NCBI GenBank assembly: GCA_945949735.1
Contig: CAMFFO010000002.1
Span: forward strand, 27,851 to 91,850
Direction of reading: 5' to 3'
Length of the DNA: 64,000 nt
DNA from: an uncultured Clostridia bacterium
GTDB taxonomy: Bacteria > Bacillota > Clostridia > Oscillospirales > Oscillospiraceae
A program made the position numbers and the translations under genes. The first letter of the stretch is position 1; every line of letters starts with the position of its first letter. Below are positions 15,332 to 23,244 of the stretch, piece after piece. The notes under the pieces were generated by a model. That model saw only the letters and a program-made list of their open reading frames with translations. It was not told the origin of the DNA and did not search any database.

Positions 15332-16834
15332 ATGGAGATTCAATTTAAAAACTACGCCTGCGCCTGCCTGGACACGTGCTTGTGGGAGGTTCAGAATGCC
15401 GAAGGGACGCTGGAGATTCGCGTGCCGGATGGAATGCCGGATATCGGCAGGATTCTGGCTTCCTGGGGACAGCCTATCCTGAGAGGGAAGGAATGGAGAA
15501 GTGAGCAGATTTCCTTCTCCGGAGGAATGATGGTATGGGTGCTGTACGCGCCGGAGGACGGAAGCGCGCCTGGATGCCTGGAGGGGTGGATTCCGTTCCA
15601 AATGCGCTGGGATCTGCCTGGGAATATCCGGGATGGTCAGATCCGCATAGGGCTGACGACTCGGTTTGTGGATGCCCGGTCGGTTTCTGCCAGGAAAATC
15701 ATGATTCGCGCGGGGCTGGCAGCCATGGCCGAGGCCTGGACACCCGGGGAAGCGCAGCTTTATTCCCCCGAGGAGATCCCCAAGGGGGTGGAGCTGAAAC
15801 GGGAGCGGTACCCAATGCGGCTGCAGAAGGAGGCGGGAGAGAAAACCTTCCTGCTTGCCGAGGAGCTGCCCCTGCCCGGCTCCGCGCCCCAGCCGGAGAA
15901 GATCCTCTACTGCAGCTTAAGTCCGGAGGTAACGGATCAGAAGGTGATGGCGAACAAGGTGGTTTTCCGGGGAAACGGAAATCTTCATATGCTTTATACC
16001 GCGGAGGGCGGACAGATTCATAGCTGGGACTTCCCCCTGGCGTTTTCCCAGCTGGCGGAGCTGGAGGAGAGCTATTCCGGGGACGCCCAGGTCAGCGTTA
16101 TCCTCTGCGCCACCACTCTGGAGCCGGAAATAGACGATGAGGGTGTTCTGAAGCTGAAGTGCGCGCTGGTTGGACAGTATTTGGTGGATGATATTCAGAC
16201 CGTAGAGGTTGTGACGGATGCTTACTGTCCGGGAAGAAGCATGGAAATGACCATTCAGGAGCTCTGCTTGCCCGTGATTCTGGATTCCAGTAAAGAGAGC
16301 GTTTTTGGAGAGCAATCCATTCCTGCGGGAGGAAATCTGGCGGCGGATGTTCAGCTGCAGGCGGATTACCCAAGCGTCCGTTCCGGTGAGGACGGCCTGC
16401 AGATCGAGATTCCCGGTTCCATGCAGGTGCTCTATTATGACCGGGATGGGACACTGCAAAGCACAACATCCCGCTGGGAGGGCAAATGCAGCCTCCGCGC
16501 GGACGGGGATTCCCAGGTGATCGCCCGGCCCCTTCCAACCCCGGAACCACAGCTTATGGTGGGCGGCGAGCGTATGGACGCCCGGTGGGAGCTTCCCATG
16601 GAGATTGTCACCACGCAGCGAACCCACATTCCCATGGTCACCGGGCTGGAACTGGGGGAGGCGAAGAAACCCGAACCGGGCCGCCCCTCTCTGATTCTGA
16701 AGCGGGTGGGTTCGGACGGCCTCTGGGAGATTGCCAAGCACACAGGCTCCACCATGGAGGCCATCCGCAAGGCCAATAACCTCCGGGATGAGCCGGAACA
16801 AGGACAGATGCTCCTGATCCCGGTAGGATTGTAA
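15332..16834 (+). CDS. SipL-like spore coat morphogenesis protein (DUF3794/SPOCS plus LysM)
   Basis: A 500-residue protein with two to three SPOCS (DUF3794) beta domains, the first at about 15-150 (ACLDTCLWEVQNAEGTLEIRVPD...DIGRIL) and the next at about 210-330, and a C-terminal LysM domain (about 450-498, LWEIAKHTGSTMEAIRKANN ending LLIPVG). This is the layout of SipL, which bridges SpoIVA and the cortex in clostridial spore coat assembly. Start at 15332 has AAGGAG upstream. It is alone on its strand between two repeats. The call supports a spore-forming ancestry; paralogues with the same layout exist, so the exact orthology is not certain. Confidence 0.8.
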   Translation: MEIQFKNYACACLDTCLWEVQNAEGTLEIRVPDGMPDIGRILASWGQPILRGKEWRSEQISFSGGMMVWVLYAPEDGSAPGCLEGWIPFQMRWDLPGNIRDGQIRIGLTTRFVDARSVSARKIMIRAGLAAMAEAWTPGEAQLYSPEEIPKGVELKRERYPMRLQKEAGEKTFLLAEELPLPGSAPQPEKILYCSLSPEVTDQKVMANKVVFRGNGNLHMLYTAEGGQIHSWDFPLAFSQLAELEESYSGDAQVSVILCATTLEPEIDDEGVLKLKCALVGQYLVDDIQTVEVVTDAYCPGRSMEMTIQELCLPVILDSSKESVFGEQSIPAGGNLAADVQLQADYPSVRSGEDGLQIEIPGSMQVLYYDRDGTLQSTTSRWEGKCSLRADGDSQVIARPLPTPEPQLMVGGERMDARWELPMEIVTTQRTHIPMVTGLELGEAKKPEPGRPSLILKRVGSDGLWEIAKHTGSTMEAIRKANNLRDEPEQGQMLLIPVGL

Positions 16835-16849
16835 CGGCCAATTGCAGGA

Positions 16850-17026
16850 TAAATTGTTGTTTACAGCACTATCACAGTAGGGGCGGATATTATCCGCCCG
16901 CAACCTTACAGCATTGATAGTACGCACATTCACCGGAAATGCTCAAAAACCGGAACGTTTCGGGCGGATAATATCCGCCCCTACGGTAGCAACGTAAGGT
17001 GCTTGAAAACTGTAAACAACAATTTT
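16850..17026 (-). repeat. Inverted-repeat element, type A, copy 3 (inverted)
   Basis: Same sequence as the 3219 copy but in opposite orientation, with both ends complete (TAAATTGTTGTTTACAG and its inverse). Confidence 0.9.
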
Positions 17027-17035
17027 CAACATAAA

Positions 17036-17107
17036 GACAGCCTGCAGTGTGGGGCCGCGAAAACGCCGTTCCGGGGGAGAACCGGGACGGCGTTTGGGCA
17101 GGCTGTC
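17036..17107 (+). terminator. Large nested hairpin after the SipL-like gene
   Basis: Outer arms GACAGCCTGC (17036-17045) and GCAGGCTGTC (17098-17107) enclose an inner GC-rich stem (AAACGCCGTTCCGG with CCGGGACGGCGTTT). There is no T run on the plus strand, so it is either a weak terminator or a structural repeat. On the minus strand the inner stem is followed by TTTTC. Confidence 0.45.
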
Positions 17108-17223
17108 GCGTTTGGGGGAAGGACCTGCCTGGAAACAGCTTAACGAAAATCCTCTGTCATTAGCAAGGGGAATCTGTCGAAGAGAACGCCGGGGAGAAGA
17201 AAGAAGTTTTTTCGGTTTCCGCT

Positions 17224-17251
17224 TGTCATAGCATTGTTTTGGTGGTATAAT
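17224..17251 (+). promoter_or_regulatory. Promoter of the CobW GTPase pair
   Basis: TTGTCA at 17224-17229 and TATAAT at 17246-17251 with 16 bases between. No clear Zur-type palindrome is visible nearby. Confidence 0.65.
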
Positions 17252-17285
17252 ATCGGGTAGAATTTTTATATAGAAGGTGTATTCC

Positions 17286-18476
17286 ATGACAAAAATCGAT
17301 ATTTACTCCGGGTTCCTGGGCGCCGGAAAAACGACCCTGATCAAGAAAATGATCCAGGAGGGCTATCAGGGGGAGAAGCTGGTACTCATTGAGAACGAAT
17401 TCGGTGAGATCGGCATTGACGGCGGATTCCTGCAGGATGCGGGCATCAACATCACCGAGATGAATTCCGGCTGCATCTGCTGCTCTCTGGTGGGTGACTT
17501 CGGAAAGGCTCTGGTTAAAGTCATTGACGAGTATCATCCCGACCGGATCATCATTGAACCCTCCGGCGTGGGCAAGCTGTCCGATGTGATCGGCGCGGTG
17601 AAGAAGGTTATGAACGAGGATGTTACGCTTGGTCATACCGTGGCTGTGGTGGACGCGGGCAAGGTCAAGGTGTATATGAAGAACTTCGGTGAGTTCTATA
17701 ACAACCAGGTGGAGACTGCCTCTGCCATCATTCTCTCCCGTACCGATTCCATTCCCCAGGCGAAGCTGGACGCCGCCGTGGCCATGCTGCGGGAGCACAA
17801 TGACAAGGCGGCCATTGTCACAACCCCCTGGGGTCAGCTCACCGGGGCGCAGCTGATGGACGCCATGGAGGGACAATCCTCCCTGGCCCGGGAGCTGGCG
17901 AAGCTGGAGGAGGAGCATCACCATCATCACGACCATGACGACGATGACGATGATTGCTGCTGCCATGACCATGAAGAGCATGGACACCATCATCACGACC
18001 ATGATGATGACGATGATGGCTGCTGCCATGACCATGAAGAGCATGAGCATCACCATCACGATCATGAGCACCATCATCATGACCATGACGACGATTGCTG
18101 CTGCCATGACCATGAGGAGCATGAGCACCACCATCATGATCATGACGAGAACTGCACCTGTGGCTGCCACGACCATGGGCACCATCACCATGACCATCAC
18201 GCCGATGAGGTCTTTACCTCCTGGGGCGTGGAGACTGCCAGAAAGTTCGACAAGGCCGCGGTGGAAGCCGCTTTGAAGGAACTGGACACCGGGAAATACG
18301 GCGCGGTGCTTCGCGCCAAGGGCATTCTGCCTGCAGCAGACGGAAGCTGGATCCACTTTGATTATGTTCCTGAGGAGATCAATGTGCGTACCGGCGGTGC
18401 GGATATCACCGGCAAGCTGTGCGTCATCGGCTCCAAGCTGGACGAGAAGGGCATCGCGGCTCTCTTTGGGGTGTAA
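17286..18476 (+). CDS. CobW/COG0523-family metallochaperone GTPase with a long His/Asp/Cys metal-binding loop
   Basis: A 396-residue G3E GTPase. Walker A GFLGAGKTT at 9-17, the metal-site motif G62-C-I-C-C66, the IIEPSG switch region, and SRTD (151-154) in the place of the guanine-specificity NKxD. Residues 211-303 are an extreme low-complexity insert of repeated HHHHDHDDDD, CCCHDHEEH blocks, then a CobW C-terminal domain from about 310. The family delivers zinc, cobalt or nickel to client enzymes; the insert implies high metal-buffering capacity. Start at 17286 has AAGG eight bases upstream. The insert is built of at least four tandem units and should be unstable in copy number. It forms an operon with the next GTPase. 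Confidence 0.88.
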   Translation: MTKIDIYSGFLGAGKTTLIKKMIQEGYQGEKLVLIENEFGEIGIDGGFLQDAGINITEMNSGCICCSLVGDFGKALVKVIDEYHPDRIIIEPSGVGKLSDVIGAVKKVMNEDVTLGHTVAVVDAGKVKVYMKNFGEFYNNQVETASAIILSRTDSIPQAKLDAAVAMLREHNDKAAIVTTPWGQLTGAQLMDAMEGQSSLARELAKLEEEHHHHHDHDDDDDDCCCHDHEEHGHHHHDHDDDDDGCCHDHEEHEHHHHDHEHHHHDHDDDCCCHDHEEHEHHHHDHDENCTCGCHDHGHHHHDHHADEVFTSWGVETARKFDKAAVEAALKELDTGKYGAVLRAKGILPAADGSWIHFDYVPEEINVRTGGADITGKLCVIGSKLDEKGIAALFGV

Positions 18477-18479
18477 GCC

Positions 18480-19424
18480 ATGCAGCAGATTCCAGTCTAT
18501 GTCTTTACCGGGTTCCTGGATTCCGGAAAGACGAAATTCATCCAGGAGACCCTGGAGGACCCCCGGTTCAACGCCGGAGAGCGGACGCTGCTGCTTGTTT
18601 TTGAGGAGGGGGAGGAGGAATATGACTTCTCCACCTATCCTCACCAGAATGTGTTCCAGGAGGTTCTGGATCAGCAGACCGTGACCACAAAGGAGCTCCA
18701 GGCCCTGGCCAAAAAGTACAAGGCTCAGCGGGTTGTGGCGGAGCTCAACGGGATGCAGCAGGTGGGCGACCTCTATATGCGCTTCCCGGAGAACTGGGCC
18801 GTAGCTCAGGAGGTTATGTTTGCCGATTCCACCACCTTCCAGGCCTACAACGCCAATATGCGCAATCTGGTGATGGACAAGCTGGTGGGCGCCCAGATGG
18901 TGGTGTTCAACCGAATGACGCCTGGCCAGGATGTGATGCCGCTGCATAAGATCGCGAGAGCCGCCAACCGCCGGATCGACATCCTGTATGACTACACCGA
19001 CGGCACGACGCAAATGGACGACATCGCCGATCCGCTGCCCTTTGATATCAACGCTCCTGTGATTCAGATTCTGGATCAGGATTTTGCCCTCTGGTACCGG
19101 GATGTGACGGAGGAACCGGAGAAATATGACGGGAAAACCGTCTGCTTCAAGGCCCAGGTGGCCATGCTTCGGCGGAATAAGGATGGGATCTTTGCCCCGG
19201 GCCGGTTTGTGATGACCTGCTGTGTGGAGGATATCCAGTTCTGCGGCATTCCCTGCCGGTATGCGGAGGCGGCCAGTCTGGAATCCCGTTCCTGGGTGAT
19301 GGTCAGCGCAAAGATCAGCGCGGAGAAGCACCCGCTGTACAAGGGCGAGGTGGGCCCTGTGCTCACCGCCATCCGGGTAGACCGCAACGCAGAGCCCGCC
19401 GATCCGGATGTGGCAACGTTCTAG
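18480..19424 (+). CDS. Second CobW-like GTPase fused to a DUF1980/TIGR03943-like domain
   Basis: A 314-residue protein starting three bases after the first GTPase. The N-terminal G domain keeps Walker A GFLDSGKTK (11-19) but lacks the CxCC metal motif and has NRMT rather than NKxD. From about 185 the sequence changes to a beta-rich domain with YDGKTVCFKAQV and RFVMTCCVEDIQFCGIPC, resembling the cytosolic or extracellular part of the DUF1980 family that partners a permease in zinc-linked operons. The fused layout suggests a partner or regulator of the first GTPase rather than a metal carrier by itself. Both stop at a strong terminator. Confidence 0.75.
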   Translation: MQQIPVYVFTGFLDSGKTKFIQETLEDPRFNAGERTLLLVFEEGEEEYDFSTYPHQNVFQEVLDQQTVTTKELQALAKKYKAQRVVAELNGMQQVGDLYMRFPENWAVAQEVMFADSTTFQAYNANMRNLVMDKLVGAQMVVFNRMTPGQDVMPLHKIARAANRRIDILYDYTDGTTQMDDIADPLPFDINAPVIQILDQDFALWYRDVTEEPEKYDGKTVCFKAQVAMLRRNKDGIFAPGRFVMTCCVEDIQFCGIPCRYAEAASLESRSWVMVSAKISAEKHPLYKGEVGPVLTAIRVDRNAEPADPDVATF

Positions 19425-19432
19425 ATAACAGC

Positions 19433-19465
19433 AAACCTCCGGGAACGGTGTTCCCGGAGGTTTTG
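19433..19465. terminator. Bidirectional terminator between the GTPase pair and pgsA
   Basis: AAACCTCCGGGAAC pairs with GTTCCCGGAGGTTT around a three-to-four-base loop. T-rich on the plus side and A-rich on the other, so it can serve both converging genes. Confidence 0.85.
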
Positions 19466-19477
19466 ACATTGATACGC

Positions 19478-20056
19478 TCAGGTATCCATATCCTGAACCT
19501 TGGTGTTCTTCCCAAAGTAGGCAAGGATATAGCTGATGAAGGAGAAAATCAGAAAGCCGGTATCCACCAGAGCGATGGTGTTGACTGCGCCACGGGGAAT
19601 GCCAGGGAAAAGCACCAGGGCGATGAGGCTGACAAACAAAATGGTGGTGCAGATTTTTCCCGCCATCAACGCGCCCGGAAGCATTTTGCCCTTGCGGAAG
19701 TGAATGATCCCCACGATGAGCTGAAAGCCCTCCTTGATGACGAAAAGCACCAGCACGGGACGCAGCACCGGGTAATGGACGGACAGGCACAATGTCAGGG
19801 AAAACTGGGTCGCTTTGTCCGCAAGCGGATCCAGAACCTTGCCGACCGTGGAAATCATGTGGAAGCGGCGGGCGATTTTGCCGTCGATGAGATCCGTCAC
19901 GCAGGATACCGCGAGGATCGCTCCCGCCACATAATACTGCCAGTCCTCTTCCGCGTTCAGGTAGACGGTAATATACACAGGAATCAGCGCCAGACGGAAC
20001 AGGCTCAGCAGATTCGGGATGGTGAAAACTTCCTTTTTCCAGTCTTTGATATACAT
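19478..20056 (-). CDS. pgsA: CDP-alcohol phosphatidyltransferase, probably phosphatidylglycerophosphate synthase
   Basis: A 192-residue integral membrane enzyme with about five helices. The family catalytic motif D-G-x2-A-R-x8-G-x3-D-x3-D is complete in DGKIARRFHMISTVGKVLDPLADK (read in two overlapping halves). It transfers a phosphatidyl group from CDP-diacylglycerol, most likely to glycerol-3-phosphate. The IPNLLSLFRLALIP start is typical of PgsA. A GGAGGAG site precedes the ATG. Headgroup specificity cannot be decided from motif alone. Confidence 0.85.
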   Translation of the reverse strand: MYIKDWKKEVFTIPNLLSLFRLALIPVYITVYLNAEEDWQYYVAGAILAVSCVTDLIDGKIARRFHMISTVGKVLDPLADKATQFSLTLCLSVHYPVLRPVLVLFVIKEGFQLIVGIIHFRKGKMLPGALMAGKICTTILFVSLIALVLFPGIPRGAVNTIALVDTGFLIFSFISYILAYFGKNTKVQDMDT

Positions 20057-20105
20057 GGGTTTCTCCTCCGGTGGGCAGTTGGGGTTATAATTGCCATATT
20101 AGCGT

Positions 20106-20134
20106 ATTATAGACAGATTTGAGAACATTATCAA
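20106..20134 (-). promoter_or_regulatory. Promoter of pgsA
   Basis: On the minus strand TTGATA (20134-20129) and TATAAT (20111-20106) with a 17-base spacer, about 50 bases upstream of the start codon. Confidence 0.7.
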
Positions 20135-20213
20135 GTATGGGGAGAGAAAATGGGCAAAAATTCATAAAATGGAAATAAATAGGTGATTTGCATCCGGTTT
20201 CTCTCCTGGCGTG

Positions 20214-20446
20214 GAAAATTGTTGTTTGTGTGTTCTTTGCTGTCATTGCGAGCCAGTGCGCTTGAGTGGCGTGGCAATCCCCCGGTTAGTGGGGAAATGT
20301 ATCGACAACTACCCCACAGAGCGGAAAACCTTGCGATTATTGGCAGAAATCGTTACCTGGCTCCTCTCAACGGGGGGATTGCCACACCAGTCTGCGGACT
20401 GGTTCGCAATGATAGCTTCTTTTTTAGTACGCTAAACAACAATTTA
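20214..20446. repeat. Inverted-repeat element, type B, copy 2
   Basis: Ends AAAATTGTTGTTTG and CTAAACAACAATTTA. Core GTCATTGCGAGCCAGTGCGC, GGCAATCCCCCGG and inverse copies. The centre (TATCGACAACTNCCCCACAGA) matches the centre of the copy at 50373. No gene in this gap of about 430 bp. Confidence 0.85.
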
Positions 20447-20492
20447 TCTGCGTGATACGACATGGAGACAGGCTTTCGGTATTGTTCGGTTT

Positions 20493-21020
20493 TTATGGAC
20501 GATAGCGGCTGGCGGCAAGGGGATAGTGGAGCGCCAGGTGCTTCCAGGTGATCTTATCCAGCTCTCCGGTCATGGGAAGGCTGCTGAGGGCCTGCAGCGT
20601 GGCGATGGAATCCGCTGTGGCTTCGTCCAGAAGTCCTCCCTGGGAGGGAAGGGGGATGCTGTGATAGACCTGGGAGAGTACCGTCAGCATGGCCTGGGCC
20701 AGGTACAGATTCGGGTGAACCTCCCCCTTGCAGATGACCTGCCCGGGGGCTAAGAGAATATCCAGGGGCTGGGCTGAGGTGACCCGGATCAGGGCTGGGT
20801 TACAATGACGGACAATGGCTTCCCAGGTGGGAAGATCCGTCACCCCGGTGACGCCGAGGCCGTGGCGGCGCTGAAAATGCGACACGGCCGCCATGGTTTC
20901 GGGGCCGTAGATCCCGTCGGGAACCAGCGTGGGATGGCTGGGGTCATCCTCCGCGATGACCCGGAGCATGGTTTGCAGCGCCCGGATGGGCTGGCCGACA
21001 AAGGATTCGGTTGGTCTCAT
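20493..21020 (-). CDS. Protein with two peptidoglycan-binding domains, spore cortex-lytic cluster
   Basis: A 175-residue protein made of two peptidoglycan_binding_1 modules (about 5-75 and 100-170). The first has the signature DGIYGPETMAAVSHFQRRHGL; the second is diverged. It has no catalytic domain and no signal peptide. Its start overlaps the end of the SpoIID-domain gene by four bases, so the two are translationally coupled, probably as parts of one cortex-binding machine. Confidence 0.75.
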   Translation of the reverse strand: MRPTESFVGQPIRALQTMLRVIAEDDPSHPTLVPDGIYGPETMAAVSHFQRRHGLGVTGVTDLPTWEAIVRHCNPALIRVTSAQPLDILLAPGQVICKGEVHPNLYLAQAMLTVLSQVYHSIPLPSQGGLLDEATADSIATLQALSSLPMTGELDKITWKHLALHYPLAASRYRP

Positions 21021-22243
21021 CGTACCGCCTCCTGACTGACTGGATCCTGGTTCCCCATGCTCAGGGAGTTTCCGGGGAACTGGGTCATGGTTGAGGTTCG
21101 GGAATACCGGTTGCGGGGGTTGTTTCCGCTGATGATTGCGGAGGTGAAGGGGAAGCTCTCCGGGTCACGCCAGGAGATGGCTTCAATGCCGGAGAACTGC
21201 TCGTAGATCCCGTCCCAGGTTTCCGCGTTCACAACCCCGGTCTGAGGAAGCCCAAAGCGGCGTTGGGCGGCGAGTACCGCGTTCTCGGTGGCGGAGCCGA
21301 AAATCCCATCCACTGTTACCGGAGGTATTTCCGGGATGTAGGCCGAGAGCACCGAGAGCATATACTGAAGATGCTCCACCTTTACCCCGGTATCTCCCCG
21401 GCTGATGGGGTTTGTGGTGGCCCAGGAGATGGAATAGAACCGCTGGCCTTGGCTGCGCAGCTCCGAAAGGGAGGTAACGGCTGTGTAAATCCGGACGAGG
21501 GCGTACCAGGTGGCCTTTCCTACCACACCGTCCGGCTCCAGACCAAAGACCTCCTGGAACCGACGAACCGCCGCCTCGGTCTGGGCGCCGAAGATTCCGT
21601 CCACCGGGGAGATTTTTGGGATGGATGGGTAGTTCTGTGAGATCCGGTTCAGGGATGCCTGAACCACCACCACGCTGGGGCCGGAAAAGCCCCGGCGCAG
21701 GGCAATGCCGGGGTAGGAGGAGGTGATTCCCCGGATGGGGGCATCGGTGACGATTTCCACGTCCCCATAGTAGCTCCTGAGAATCTGGGTGGAGTTGTAG
21801 CCCTGCTTGGCAAGGTTTTGACTGCCCCACTGGCTCAGTCCCTCGCAGGTGACGGTGGTTCCGTTGCAGAATTTGGCGGCCAAGGGCTCCACGAAGCCGG
21901 GACGGCGGAGATAGTCGTTGAACAGATCGTCCACCAGCCGGGCCACATTGGTAAAATAGCTCCGTCCGTTGACAAAGAATTGGTCGTAGGCCGTGGAGCT
22001 GGTGATGTCAAAATCATAGCCCCGGCTGCGGTAGAACTCGGTGTACACCCGGTTCAGTGCGAAGGATACGATGGCCAGAATGTTGGCCCGGAGGGCGCTT
22101 TCCTCCCAGGTGGGATAGATCTCGCTGGAGGCTACGTTCTTGACATAGTCGATAAAGCTGACGGTCACGTTCTGGGCATCGGAGCCCGGCGCGCCCAGGT
22201 GAACCGTAATCCGCTGGGGTACATAGGGCGTTACAGGGGGCAT
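21017..22243 (-). CDS. SleC-like spore cortex-lytic protein (SpoIID-like domain plus two peptidoglycan-binding domains)
   Basis: A 408-residue protein. Residues 1-165 resemble a SpoIID-type lytic transglycosylase domain (SFIDYVKNVASSEIYPTW...ALRANILAIVSFALNR, then GLSQWGSQNLAKQGYNSTQILRSYYG). Peptidoglycan-binding modules follow at about 185-255 (VDGIFGAQTEAAVRRFQEVF) and 285-360 (VDGIFGSATENAVLAAQRRF). SleC of Clostridium combines the same kinds of domain and cuts spore cortex during germination. Start at 22243 is chosen because AGGAGG sits five bases before it; a GTG at 22249 would overlap that site. No signal peptide is visible, as in proteins made in the mother cell. Confidence 0.75.
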   Translation of the reverse strand: MPPVTPYVPQRITVHLGAPGSDAQNVTVSFIDYVKNVASSEIYPTWEESALRANILAIVSFALNRVYTEFYRSRGYDFDITSSTAYDQFFVNGRSYFTNVARLVDDLFNDYLRRPGFVEPLAAKFCNGTTVTCEGLSQWGSQNLAKQGYNSTQILRSYYGDVEIVTDAPIRGITSSYPGIALRRGFSGPSVVVVQASLNRISQNYPSIPKISPVDGIFGAQTEAAVRRFQEVFGLEPDGVVGKATWYALVRIYTAVTSLSELRSQGQRFYSISWATTNPISRGDTGVKVEHLQYMLSVLSAYIPEIPPVTVDGIFGSATENAVLAAQRRFGLPQTGVVNAETWDGIYEQFSGIEAISWRDPESFPFTSAIISGNNPRNRYSRTSTMTQFPGNSLSMGNQDPVSQEAVR

Positions 22244-22252
22244 AGGCACCTC

Positions 22253-22633
22253 CTACAGGTTCTGGGGCGGCGTGTTGAAGATGATGTTCTGGCTCCAGGA
22301 TTGGGGAAGCTCCGCAAGGGGGATCATCTCCAAATTCTGCAAGGTGGTGGTATCCGCGAATACCTGAAGGTTCTCCGATTCGATCTGTTCATAGCCCTTC
22401 AGATGAGCGTACAGATTCACGGAGGTGAAGGGCTTCTCCCCGGGGTCCGGGGACTGGCTCTCCGCCAGATCCGGTACCGGAATCTCGATGGGGGCAATCT
22501 GACCGCTGCGATCCGTCAGACGCATGGCAATCGCCGTTCCGTCGGTGGATGTGACGGCTATGGCCACATTTTCCAGAGGAAGCTGGGCATAGCTGGAGTA
22601 GGCGTGTACCTGTATGTAGCCTGTGGCAGGCAT
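22253..22633 (-). CDS. Small beta-sandwich protein of the cortex-lytic cluster
   Basis: A 126-residue protein starting MPATGYIQVHAYSSYAQLPL, resembling a carboxypeptidase-regulatory-like beta sandwich (V-x-V-T-S-T-D-G, then TDRSGQIAPIEIPVPD). Homologous stretches form the N-terminus of some SleC-type proteins, so this may be that propeptide encoded separately. AAGGAGG precedes the ATG at 22633. It lies nine bases upstream of the SpoIID-domain gene in the same operon. Confidence 0.6.
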   Translation of the reverse strand: MPATGYIQVHAYSSYAQLPLENVAIAVTSTDGTAIAMRLTDRSGQIAPIEIPVPDLAESQSPDPGEKPFTSVNLYAHLKGYEQIESENLQVFADTTTLQNLEMIPLAELPQSWSQNIIFNTPPQNL

Positions 22634-22707
22634 GAAATCCCTCCTTATGGCGTTCTGGATTATTATATGCGGCGAAGGGGAATTCGGTTCCGCCACGGGC
22701 CTTTCCG

Positions 22708-23136
22708 TTATAGGAAGCTCTGCATCTGGCGAATGTTGGCGGTTTCGCAGTCCAGGAGCTTCTGGGATAGGGTTCTGATTTTTTCGTCCGGTTGGGGAAA
22801 CTGGTGGAGGTTTTTCAGACCCTTGATCATCCCCTTGGTATTGCCCTGGATCATCATGTCTGCGATCCGGGAATCGCAGTTTCCCCGGCTCAGCTTCATC
22901 CGGGTCATGGCGTCCGTCATGAAGCGGAGCGCGGGATCCAGCTCCTCCACCTCCCAGCCCCGCTGAGAGGCGATTGCGTGAGCTTCGCTTTCAATGGCGT
23001 CATACTCCCGGAGCTGGGATTCCAGCGCCTTGCGCAGGCCCGGACGCATACTGGCGTTTAGACAGCTCCGGATCCCAAGCTGACCCATTTGGGTGGTTTT
23101 CAGAAGAGAGGACAGTATTTCCTTCCCGTTTTTCAT
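22708..23136 (-). CDS. Hypothetical helical-bundle protein, possibly DUF2383/ferritin-like
   Basis: A 142-residue, all-helical protein with a KTTQMGQLGIRSCL start, EYDAIESEAHAIASQRGW, and SRIADMMIQGNTKGMIKGLKNLHQ. The pattern suggests a four-helix bundle reminiscent of ferritin-like or coat-associated proteins, but no ligand set is convincing. It is 74 bp upstream of the cortex-lytic genes on the same strand and may be part of that spore cluster. Function is unknown. Confidence 0.55.
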   Translation of the reverse strand: MKNGKEILSSLLKTTQMGQLGIRSCLNASMRPGLRKALESQLREYDAIESEAHAIASQRGWEVEELDPALRFMTDAMTRMKLSRGNCDSRIADMMIQGNTKGMIKGLKNLHQFPQPDEKIRTLSQKLLDCETANIRQMQSFL

Positions 23137-23244
23137 GCTGCATCACCTGGGAGCAGTATGCCCCGGCCCCGCAAAAATCATTCACCCGGGAATACTCCCC
23201 GTTTTTCCGGCATAGGCTATGCGGACGGAAAGGATGTGTTGGGT

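Noticed and set aside
17226-19790. An 854-codon minus-strand ORF opposite the two GTPase genes
   Set aside because: It is the complement of GC-rich coding sequence, especially the His/Asp repeats, has no ribosome site and reads as low-complexity Met/Val runs. The plus-strand genes have clear motifs.
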